From NCBI GenBank assembly GCA_002452635.1, contig DKEU01000077.1:1-10794 (forward strand): 10,794 bases of DNA, in the 5' to 3' direction. Shown in pieces: positions 1 through 5,538 of this stretch. The position numbers and the translations under genes are program-made. Positions within the stretch are counted from its first letter, which is position 1. Each line of letters opens with the position of its first letter. The stretch is from Desulfovibrionaceae bacterium UBA6814 (GTDB taxonomy: Bacteria; Desulfobacterota; Desulfovibrionia; Desulfovibrionales; Desulfovibrionaceae). The notes beneath the pieces are model-generated. The model was given only the letters and a program-made list of their open reading frames with translations, did no database searches and had not been told where the DNA came from.

Positions 1-12
1 ATCGCGGGATTT

Positions 13-666
13 TCAACGACCTGCTTGGATGCGGCCTTCGGCCAGAACGACCATGCGGTCGGCCACCGCGTGCAGCCAGGGCAGGTCGTGGCTCACCACC
101 ACCAGGGTGGCGCCCCAGGCGGTGCGGGCGGCCAGGGCCGCGTCCTTGATGCGGGCCGCGCTCTCCTGGTCCAGGTTGTTGGTGGGCTCGTCCAGGAGCA
201 GCACCCGGGGCCGCAGGGCCAGGCGGGAGGCCAGGGCCACGCGCTGCGCCTCGCCCCCGGACAGTTCGCGCCAGGAGCGGCGGGCGAACTTGGCCGGGTC
301 CAGGCCCACCATGTCCAGGGCCTCTTCGGCCCGCTCCCGGGACCGTATCTTGCGCAGCGTGAGGCCGTAGGCCACGTTGCCCAGCACCGAGCGCTTGAGC
401 AGGTAGGGCTCCTGGGTGAGCAGGGTGGCCTCCCGGCGCAGGGCCGCGTCGTGGCTGCCGGCCGGCCGGCCGGCGTAGGTCACGGTTCCCTCGGTGGGGT
501 CCTCCAGGAAGGCCAGGATGCGCAGGAGCGTGCTCTTGCCGCTGCCGTTGTGCCCGGCCAGGCCCAGGATGGAGCGCTCCGGGATGTCCAGTTCGGCCAG
601 GTCCAGGGCCGGCCGGCCGTTGTAGGACTGGCGCACCCCGCGCAGGGAGTAGAGGGGGGCGGTCAT
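13..666 (-). CDS. tupC: Tungstate ABC transporter ATP-binding protein TupC
   Basis: ATP-hydrolysing subunit of a tungstate importer, acting on the cytoplasmic face of the TupB permease. The 217-residue product shows the full ABC set: Walker A at 38-46 (GxxGSGKST type), Q-loop Gln85, signature LSGGEAQR at 135-142, Walker B VLLLDEPT at 155-162, D-loop NNLD at 163-166 and switch His193. It is short, as in Tup ATPases, and has no C-terminal TOBE/molbindin domain of the ModC kind. The ATG at 666-664 overlaps the tupB stop as ATGA, so translation is probably coupled, and the start is fixed by that overlap and by the N-terminal beta-strand. The stop is TGA at 15-13. ABC identity is certain. Assignment to tungstate rests on the linked tupA and tupB. 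Confidence 0.93.
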   Translation of the reverse strand: MTAPLYSLRGVRQSYNGRPALDLAELDIPERSILGLAGHNGSGKSTLLRILAFLEDPTEGTVTYAGRPAGSHDAALRREATLLTQEPYLLKRSVLGNVAYGLTLRKIRSRERAEEALDMVGLDPAKFARRSWRELSGGEAQRVALASRLALRPRVLLLDEPTNNLDQESAARIKDAALAARTAWGATLVVVSHDLPWLHAVADRMVVLAEGRIQAGR

Positions 667-1358
667 TCCTTGGCCATCCGCTTGAGCCCGGCCACGGCCA
701 GGTTCACGGCCAGGGCGATGGAGAGCAGGATCACGCCCAGGGCCATGCCCAGGGCGAACTGGCCCTTGTTGGTCTCCAGGGCGATGGCCGTGGTGATGGT
801 GCGGGTGTGCCACTTGATGTTGCCGCCCACCATCATGGCCACCCCCACCTCGGTGGCCACCCGGCCGAAGGCGGCCACCGCGGCCAGGGCCAGGCTGAAC
901 CGGGCCTCCCACAGGGTGGTGAGCAGCACCTGGCCGGGGGATGCCCCCAGGGTGAGCAGGGTGTGGCGCAGGCGGCGGTCCAGTCCCTCCACCGCGGTGG
1001 CGGTGAGCGCCACCACGATGGGCAGGCCCAGGATGCTCAAGCCGATGGCCACGCCCGGGATGGTGAAGAGCAGTTCCGTATCGCCCAGGGGGCCGCGCCG
1101 GGTGAGCAGGGCGTAGACCAGGAGCCCCACCACCACCGTGGGCAGGGAGAGCAGGGTGTCCACCACGGTGCGCACCGCGCCGCGGCCGGGAAAGCGGGAG
1201 TGGCCGAGCAGGAAGCCCAGGGGCAGGCCCAGCACGAGGATCACGGCCATGGCCATGCCCGAGGAATAGAGCGTGGCCCAGACCGAGGAGAAGGTCTCCT
1301 CGTCTCCGGCCAGGATGAGGCCCAGGGCCTGGATGAATCCGTCGAGCAGGTAGTCCAT
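663..1358 (-). CDS. tupB: Tungstate ABC transporter permease TupB
   Basis: Membrane subunit of the tungstate importer, 231 residues. Hydrophobic segments lie roughly at 25-52, 62-85, 97-122, 155-178 and 203-225. The cytoplasmic EAA-type coupling loop is at about 132-166, with TLGAS, then TLWEAR, then FGR. The segment VATEVGVAMMVGGN and the terminal helix are typical of TupB/WtpB-like permeases. The ATG at 1358-1356 is chosen because the protein then starts at the usual family N-terminus. No good Shine-Dalgarno precedes it (only GGTG about 13 bases upstream), and a GTG at 1373-1371 is an in-frame alternative. It is separated from tupA by 80 bases holding a strong terminator, so its expression may depend on read-through. 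The stop overlaps the tupC start. Confidence 0.92.
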   Translation of the reverse strand: MDYLLDGFIQALGLILAGDEETFSSVWATLYSSGMAMAVILVLGLPLGFLLGHSRFPGRGAVRTVVDTLLSLPTVVVGLLVYALLTRRGPLGDTELLFTIPGVAIGLSILGLPIVVALTATAVEGLDRRLRHTLLTLGASPGQVLLTTLWEARFSLALAAVAAFGRVATEVGVAMMVGGNIKWHTRTITTAIALETNKGQFALGMALGVILLSIALAVNLAVAGLKRMAKE

Positions 1359-1370
1359 GGTACAGTTTTG

Positions 1371-1382
1371 CACCGGCCGGTG
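1371..1382. repeat. Perfect 12-bp palindrome CACCGGCCGGTG before tupB
   Basis: Six-base arms with no spacer, lying between the U-tract of the tupA-tupB terminator and the tupB start codon. It has the symmetry of a dimeric protein site. It also occupies the place where a tupB ribosome binding site would be expected. In a sequence this GC-rich a chance origin is quite possible. Confidence 0.35.
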
Positions 1383-1426
1383 AAAAAGACAACCGGGCGG
1401 GACGGAATACCACCGTCCCGCCCGGT
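1383..1426 (-). terminator. Intrinsic terminator between tupA and tupB
   Basis: A perfect 14-bp GC-rich stem is formed by 1426-1413 and 1405-1392 (arms ACCGGGCGGGACGG and its complement) with a 7-base loop. Read on the minus strand it is followed by TGTCTTTTT (1391-1383). This is the classical stem plus U-tract. It starts 12 bases after the tupA stop, so it should end most tupA transcripts, with partial read-through into tupBC. That gives more binding protein than membrane complex, a common arrangement in ABC importers. Confidence 0.88.
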
Positions 1427-1438
1427 CTGACAACTGCG

Positions 1439-2263
1439 CTACTTCGCGTTGGGGGTGAAGAGCTGCTTGTTCATGAGCCTGAAGTCCGCGACCTCCTTCT
1501 GGACCTTGGGGGAGGCCAGCCAGGCGCGGAACTTTTCGGCCAGGTCGTGCTTCACGCTGGGGCACTTGGCCGGGTTCACGGGAATGACGCTGTACTGGTT
1601 GAACAGGGCCTTGTCGCCCTCCACCAGGACGACCAGGGGCGGGTTGCCCTGCTTGTCGGCCTCGTACTTGATGAAGGTGCCGCGGTCGGTCATGACGTAG
1701 CCGCTCTTCTCGGCCGCGATGTTGATGGTGGCGATCATGCCCTGTCCGGCGGACACGTACCAGGCGTCCTTGTTGGGCACTTCCATGCCGGCGGCGGCCC
1801 ACAGCTTCTGTTCGGCCTTGTGGGTGCCGGAGTCGTCGCCGCGGGACACGAACACGGCCTTCTTGGCGGCGATGGCCTTGAGCGCGCCGGCCACGCTGTT
1901 GCCCTTGGCCTTGGCCGGGTCGGCCTTGGGGCCGAGGATCACGAAGTCGTTGTAGAACACCTCGGTGCGGTCGATGATGGCGCCTTCCTCGACCAGCTTC
2001 TTCTCGGCGGCCGGGGCGTGGACCAACAGCACGTCCACGTTGCAGTCCTTGCCCATGGCCAGGGCCTTGCCCGTGCCGGTGGCGGTCCATTTGAGGTCGA
2101 TGCCGGTGTCGGCCTTGAACTTGGGGGCCAGGTAGTTGAGCAGGCCGGTGTCGTCGGTGCTGGTGGTGGTGGCCATCATGAGCTCCGCGGCCTGGACCGG
2201 GCCGGCAAGAGCCAGGGTGGCCAGCAGGGCCAGGGACAGGACGGCGGTCAGAAACGTGCGCAT
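1439..2263 (-). CDS. tupA: Periplasmic tungstate-binding protein TupA
   Basis: Substrate-binding protein of the tungstate importer, 274 residues. A Sec signal peptide covers about 1-25 (MRTFL, hydrophobic core, cleavage after VQA). The mature protein opens with the oxyanion-binding TTTS motif (32-35) in the context TTTSTDDTGLL, characteristic of TupA. The second binding loop SRGDDSGTH is at 140-148, and its Arg is of the kind thought to contact the oxoanion in Desulfovibrio TupA. Both are typical of TupA/WtpA rather than ModA. The ATG at 2263 is chosen over longer in-frame upstream extensions because it begins the signal peptide and has AGGAGG at 2279-2274, 10 bases upstream. The gene is led by an AT-rich region with a plausible promoter and followed directly by a terminator. 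Confidence 0.95.
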   Translation of the reverse strand: MRTFLTAVLSLALLATLALAGPVQAAELMMATTTSTDDTGLLNYLAPKFKADTGIDLKWTATGTGKALAMGKDCNVDVLLVHAPAAEKKLVEEGAIIDRTEVFYNDFVILGPKADPAKAKGNSVAGALKAIAAKKAVFVSRGDDSGTHKAEQKLWAAAGMEVPNKDAWYVSAGQGMIATINIAAEKSGYVMTDRGTFIKYEADKQGNPPLVVLVEGDKALFNQYSVIPVNPAKCPSVKHDLAEKFRAWLASPKVQKEVADFRLMNKQLFTPNAK

Positions 2264-2370
2264 GGGATGTCTCCCTCCTGGTTGGATTTTGTAAGTTCTG
2301 TTCCAAAACACTACCAATTGTGACTGTAAATTTCTATTACACCTGACCAACAGACGACAAAAAAAATGGG

Positions 2371-2398
2371 TATATACGCAGATTCTTGCACACGACAA
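2371..2398 (-). promoter_or_regulatory. Candidate sigma70-type promoter for tupA
   Basis: On the minus strand TTGTCG (2398-2393) is followed after 16 bases by TATATA (2376-2371). Each hexamer matches 4 of 6 consensus positions. A start near 2363 would give a leader of about 100 bases before the tupA ATG. The -35 hexamer lies inside one copy of the repeated element ACGACAAAA (2392-2400), and a small dyad GTGT-N5-ACAC (2401-2413) abuts it upstream. A regulator binding there would overlap RNA polymerase. No experimental support is available. Confidence 0.4.
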
Positions 2399-2472
2399 AA
2401 GTGTTGCTGACACGAAATCCAACAAGTTTCACGTCACCAGGGCAGTTGGCTATTGTCCTTTTCATGACAAGG

Positions 2473-2497
2473 CATCCTGCCGGTATGACCCAGGATG
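2473..2497. repeat. Inverted repeat CATCCTG-N11-CAGGATG
   Basis: A 25-base dyad with perfect 7-base arms (2473-2479 and 2491-2497) lies between the tupA promoter candidate and the plus-strand promoter candidate. It has no U-tract on either side, so a terminator is unlikely. An operator for a dimeric regulator of one or both divergent operons is the simplest reading, but this is inference from position and symmetry. Confidence 0.4.
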
Positions 2498-2547
2498 GGA
2501 CGAGAAAAAAGCGATATCATCTCAATTTTATAGCACATATTTAGCGT

Positions 2548-2577
2548 TTGTCAGGGTGGGGGGACAACGGGTAGCAT
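2548..2577 (+). promoter_or_regulatory. Weak promoter candidate for the fdhE operon
   Basis: TTGTCA (2548-2553, 5 of 6 matches to the -35 consensus) is followed after 18 bases by TAGCAT (2572-2577, 4 of 6 matches to the -10 consensus). A start near 2585 would leave a leader of about 200 bases before fdhE, containing the long inverted repeat at 2623-2682. Another possibility, TTGACT at 2735-2740, has no good -10 partner at normal spacing. Neither is strong. Confidence 0.25.
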
Positions 2578-2622
2578 ACCAACGGAAAACACGGTTTGTA
2601 GTGTCCATGCGGCTCGGAGAAA

Positions 2623-2682
2623 CGGATGCAGGCAATATATGGGAGTTTTGTCATATATGGAGCAAAAAAAATGCTGCATCCG
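2623..2682. repeat. Long-spaced inverted repeat with internal ATATATGG direct repeats
   Basis: Arms CGGATGCAG (2623-2631) and CTGCATCCG (2674-2682) are perfect 9-base complements enclosing 42 bases. Within them ATATATGG occurs twice (2635-2642 and 2653-2660), 18 bases apart, along with an A8 tract (2664-2671). In the fdhE leader RNA this could close a stem-loop. As DNA it could be a looped operator. The internal direct repeats do not themselves pair, so the fold is uncertain. Confidence 0.4.
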
Positions 2683-2790
2683 ACAAAAACGTGGTGTAAA
2701 AATGTGGGCAAGTGGTGTAGAGATGGCAGGGTGGTTGACTTGGGCTAAGGTCCAAACCCTACGTAAACCCCAGCCCTGGGATGGTGACCA

Positions 2791-3678
2791 GTGGACGAAC
2801 GCGAGACAGCGCGGCAGCGGCATGTGGAGCAGAAGCTCGAAGCCCTTTCCGGCAAGGAGTACCTGCCCAAGGACCTGGTGGACCTGGTGGCCCGGGTGGC
2901 CCGGCTGCATCTGGAGGAACGGCCCCTGTGCCAGGTGGAGATTCCCCCGGACCTCGCGCTTTCCGATCCGGACCTGCACCTGCAGGGCCGCGCCCTGCTG
3001 GAGCCCGCGGATTTCCCCTATGACCGGGAGCAGGCCCGCCGACTCTTCCTGAAGGTATTGGACATCCTGGACCAGGCCGGGGGCCCGGTGGCCGCGGCCG
3101 GGGCCATGGTGCGCCAGGACCTGGACGCCGGCAAGCTGGACCTGGACGCGGTGTTCGCCGCGTACCTGCGCCAGGACCAGGAGTTCTTCGCCCCGTCCGC
3201 CGAGCGCAGCCCCGAGGCGCCCCTGACCCTGCCCTTCCTGGCCCAGGCCGCCCTGTCCCCCAGCCTGGAGCAGGTGGCGGAAAAGCTCCTGGCCGAGCAC
3301 CACGGGGAGAAGGCCTGGGAACACGGCCACTGCCCGGTGTGCGGCCGGCCGCCCCTCATCGCCGAGCTGGCCGGGCAGGAGGGGGTGCGCATGCTCACCT
3401 GCTCCTTCTGCCACGCCCGCTACCGCGCCCCGCGCATGATGTGCGCCTTCTGCGGGGAGCGGGAGCAGGCCAAGCTCCCCTTCTTCACCGTGGAGGAGGA
3501 GCCCGGCTACCGGGTGGACGTGTGCGCCACCTGCAAGCGCTACATCAAGACCATCGATTTCCGGAACCTGGACAAGGTGGCGGTGCCCCTGTTGGACGAC
3601 CTGGACTCCCTGGCCCTGGACATGGTGGCCTCCCGGGAGGGCTACGGCCGGCCCACGCTGTCCGGGTGGGGCTTCTAG
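2791..3678 (+). CDS. fdhE: Formate dehydrogenase accessory protein FdhE
   Basis: Cytoplasmic maturation factor needed for active formate dehydrogenase; in E. coli it binds the catalytic subunit before Tat export. The 295-residue product has a helical N-terminal half and a zinc/iron-binding C-terminal half with four CxxC motifs: C181-C184 (CPVC), C204-C207, C218-C221 and C245-C248. This is the rubredoxin-like signature of FdhE, and the length is near the family norm. The start is GTG at 2791, the first start giving the family N-terminus; its ribosome binding site is weak (GGTGA at 2783-2787). An ATG at 2781 is out of frame. It is the first gene of the operon and its TAG stop is embedded in the fdhD Shine-Dalgarno. 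Confidence 0.9.
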   Translation: MDERETARQRHVEQKLEALSGKEYLPKDLVDLVARVARLHLEERPLCQVEIPPDLALSDPDLHLQGRALLEPADFPYDREQARRLFLKVLDILDQAGGPVAAAGAMVRQDLDAGKLDLDAVFAAYLRQDQEFFAPSAERSPEAPLTLPFLAQAALSPSLEQVAEKLLAEHHGEKAWEHGHCPVCGRPPLIAELAGQEGVRMLTCSFCHARYRAPRMMCAFCGEREQAKLPFFTVEEEPGYRVDVCATCKRYIKTIDFRNLDKVAVPLLDDLDSLALDMVASREGYGRPTLSGWGF

Positions 3679-3686
3679 GAGGGACC

Positions 3687-4415
3687 ATGTCCGAGGCCTG
3701 CGGCCTGCGCGAGGTGGCCTGCCGCCAGTTCAAGGGCGGGGCGTGGCGGGACCTGACCGACGTGGTCACTCCCGAGGTGCGCCTCACCCTGGTGCTGGAC
3801 GGCGCCGAGAAGCGCCTGTGGGCCCACCCCACGGACCTGGAGGACCTGGCCCTGGGCCACGCCCTGCTGGACCTCTGCCCGCCCGGCCGCATCCCGGCCC
3901 TGGACCGGGTGGAGGGCGACCGTTTCTTCCTGCACACCCGGCCGGGCCACGCCCCCGGGGCGAGCCGGGCGCGCGGGCCCCTGCCCGGCGGTCCCCTGGA
4001 CGCCCGGGACGTGCTGGCCCGCATGGAGGAGTTCGTGGCCGGCGAGGGCAACTGGGAGGCCACCGGCTGCTTCCACCGCGCCGGCATCCTGGACCCGGGC
4101 GCGGGACGCTTTCTCAAGGTGGTGGAGGACATCGGCCGGCACAACTGCATGGACCGCCTGGCCGGCTGGATGCTGGCCCAGGGCAGGGACCCGTCCGGCC
4201 TGGCCCTGTTCGCCTCCTGCCGGTTCACCGCGTCGCTGCTGGCCAAGGTGGCCCGGGCCGGCTTCGGCCTGGCCGTGAGCCGCTCGGCCCTGACCACCGC
4301 GGCCCTGGACCTGGCCCAGGACCAGGGCCTGGCCCTGGCCGGCTTCGCCCGGGAGGGTCGCTTCACCGTGTTCCACGATCCGGCCGGCGTCATCGCCGAC
4401 CCGGGGCGGCCATGA
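3687..4415 (+). CDS. fdhD: Formate dehydrogenase sulfurtransferase FdhD, without the CxxC motif
   Basis: FdhD passes sulfur from a cysteine desulfurase to the bis-MGD cofactor of formate dehydrogenase. Family landmarks are present: PTDLEDLALGHAL (48-60), TGCFHRAGIL (126-135), VVEDIGRHNCMDR (145-157), LFASCRFTASLLAK (174-187) and a C-terminal LAVS...LAGF...TVFHDP segment. The product is 242 residues against about 277 in E. coli. The segment that carries the CGVCG cysteine pair in E. coli, expected between about residues 84 and 110, is replaced by a short Gly/Pro/Arg stretch with no cysteine. Remaining cysteines are 5, 12, 64, 128, 154 and 178. AGGAGG at 3677-3682 precedes the ATG. The stop overlaps mobA as ATGA. 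Family membership is firm, but the sulfur-relay mechanism is open. Confidence 0.88.
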   Translation: MSEACGLREVACRQFKGGAWRDLTDVVTPEVRLTLVLDGAEKRLWAHPTDLEDLALGHALLDLCPPGRIPALDRVEGDRFFLHTRPGHAPGASRARGPLPGGPLDARDVLARMEEFVAGEGNWEATGCFHRAGILDPGAGRFLKVVEDIGRHNCMDRLAGWMLAQGRDPSGLALFASCRFTASLLAKVARAGFGLAVSRSALTTAALDLAQDQGLALAGFAREGRFTVFHDPAGVIADPGRP

Positions 4416-5053
4416 GCGCCTCGGCCCGAGAGGCCCTCATCGGCCTGGTCCTGGCCGGGGGGCGGAGCACCCGCCTGGGCCAGGACAAGGTGGTGCTGCC
4501 CCTGAACGGGCAGTCCCTGCTGGCCCGCACCGCGGGCCTGGCCGCCCGGTTCTGTTCCCGGGTGGTGGTCTCCGGCCGCGATCCCGCGGAGCTGGGCGCG
4601 GACCTGGGCCCGGGCTTGGGCCAGACCCTGGACTGGCTGCCCGACGACGAGCCCGGCCACGGCCCCATGGGCGGCATCCTCACCGGGCTCGCGCACCTGG
4701 GCGGCCCGCTCCTGGTGCTGGCCTGCGACCTGCCCCTTCTGGACGAGGCCACCGTGGCCCGGCTGGTGGAGCACCGCGGCAGCCGGCCCCCGGGCACGGT
4801 GATCACCACCTTTCTCCAGTCCGCCACCGGATTCATCGAGCCCCTGGTGGCGGTGTACGAGGACCTGGCGCGGCCCCACCTGGCCGCGGCCCTGGCCGCC
4901 GGCGAGCGCAAGCTGGCCCGGGCCCTGCCCGAGGCCGCGCGCCATCTCATCCCCTACGGCCCCGAGGAGGCCCACGTGTTCTTCAACGTGAACTATCCGG
5001 CGGACCTGGCGGTCCTGTCCCGCCTGGGCCGGCCGGTGGAGAACGGGCTGTGA
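4412..5053 (+). CDS. mobA: Molybdenum cofactor guanylyltransferase MobA
   Basis: Transfers GMP from GTP to the metal-pterin cofactor, producing the bis-MGD form used by formate dehydrogenases, in the cytoplasm. The 213-residue product has the nucleotidyltransferase signature LAGGRSTRLGQDK at 14-26, GPMGGIL at 84-90, the metal-binding ACDLP at 104-108, an EPL segment at 143-145 and FNVNYPADL near the C-terminus, where the family has a similar Asn/Asp-rich segment. The ATG at 4412 overlaps the fdhD stop, and its TGA stop overlaps the GTG start of the next gene. No MobB domain is fused to it. Placement among formate dehydrogenase maturation genes suggests it is dedicated to this enzyme. Confidence 0.92.
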   Translation: MSASAREALIGLVLAGGRSTRLGQDKVVLPLNGQSLLARTAGLAARFCSRVVVSGRDPAELGADLGPGLGQTLDWLPDDEPGHGPMGGILTGLAHLGGPLLVLACDLPLLDEATVARLVEHRGSRPPGTVITTFLQSATGFIEPLVAVYEDLARPHLAAALAAGERKLARALPEAARHLIPYGPEEAHVFFNVNYPADLAVLSRLGRPVENGL

Positions 5054-5538
5054 GCCCCCTGCGCCGCATCCTGGCGGCCCTCGCCCTGCTGGCCCTGCTG
5101 GCGCCCGCGGCCCGGGCCGAGCTGGGCGGGCTGGGGGCCGCGGACATCCAAGACCAGGTGGCCCGGGCCTCGGCCCGCGGCGCGGTGTCCGTGGTCAACT
5201 ACTGGGCCACCTGGTGCGGCCCCTGCCGGGACGAGATCCCGCACCTGCGGGCCGTGCGCCGCGAGTTCGGGGAGAACGACCTCTATCTGGTGGGGGTGTC
5301 CCTGGACCTGGACGAGTCCGCCTACCGGGCCTTCGTCAAGGCCCATCCCTTCGGCTATCCCACGGTCTGGGGCGGGGAGCGGCTCATGGAGGAACTGAAC
5401 GTGCGGGCCATCCCGCGCACCGAGATATTCGCCCCGGACGGCATGCTGCACAAGGTCTTCGCCGGGCAACTGGACGAGGAGGCCCTGCGCCGGGAGGTCT
5501 CCTCCCTGCTGCGTCGGGACGGGGGAGGAAAGCCATGA
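5050..5538 (+). CDS. Periplasmic TlpA/ResA-like thioredoxin
   Basis: Exported thiol-disulfide oxidoreductase of 162 residues. A signal peptide covers 1-23 (basic start, Leu/Ala-rich core, cleavage after ARA). The thioredoxin fold carries the WCGPC active site at 55-59 in the context VNYWATWCGPCRDEIPHL, and a later AIPRTEIFAPDG segment supplies the conserved cis-Pro of the fold. The start is GTG at 5050, overlapping the mobA stop as GTGA, with GGAG at 5038-5041. Its stop overlaps the moaA ATG. Usual roles are cytochrome c maturation or periplasmic thiol reduction, but no cytochrome maturation genes are nearby. Its place in a formate dehydrogenase operon suggests exported FdhA as a client. That is inference; export depends on the signal-peptide prediction. 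Confidence 0.85.
   Translation: MSPLRRILAALALLALLAPAARAELGGLGAADIQDQVARASARGAVSVVNYWATWCGPCRDEIPHLRAVRREFGENDLYLVGVSLDLDESAYRAFVKAHPFGYPTVWGGERLMEELNVRAIPRTEIFAPDGMLHKVFAGQLDEEALRREVSSLLRRDGGGKP

Larger units (their letters stand above)
2354..2688. repeat. Cluster of TTGTC/GACAA and CGACAAAA elements
   Basis: GACAA occurs at 2356-2360, 2394-2398, 2466-2470, 2563-2567 and 2682-2686. Its complement TTGTC occurs at 2453-2457, 2548-2552 and 2648-2652. Four are paired as inverted repeats: 2453/2466 with 8 bases between, and 2548/2563 with 10. The 8-mer CGACAAAA is found three times (2355-2362, 2393-2400, 2681-2688). The first two share ACGACAAAA and lie 38 bases apart. Fewer than one occurrence of a given 5-mer pair would be expected by chance over this length, so these are candidate regulator sites. 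Confidence 0.45.
2264..2790. promoter_or_regulatory. Divergent AT-rich intergenic region between tupA and fdhE
   Basis: This 527-base gap between the divergent units is far richer in A and T than its surroundings and holds no convincing gene. It contains a likely tupA promoter, a weaker plus-strand promoter candidate, two inverted repeats (2473-2497 and 2623-2682), three copies of CGACAAAA and eight occurrences of TTGTC/GACAA. A 40-codon ORF (2626-2748) has a GGAG six bases upstream, but its codon use does not match the genome. The length and density of dyads suggest shared control of tungstate uptake and formate dehydrogenase maturation. No known riboswitch fold was recognised by eye. Confidence 0.6.

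Noticed and set aside
2551..2675. Short minus-strand frame of about 42 codons starting at the right arm of the inverted repeat
   Set aside because: The ATG exists because the inverted repeat places ATGCAG on both strands. No ribosome binding site and no coding-like composition.
3545..4975. Long minus-strand frames across fdhD and mobA
   Set aside because: Low-complexity translation, no start signal, and opposite three genes that overlap in the standard operon manner.
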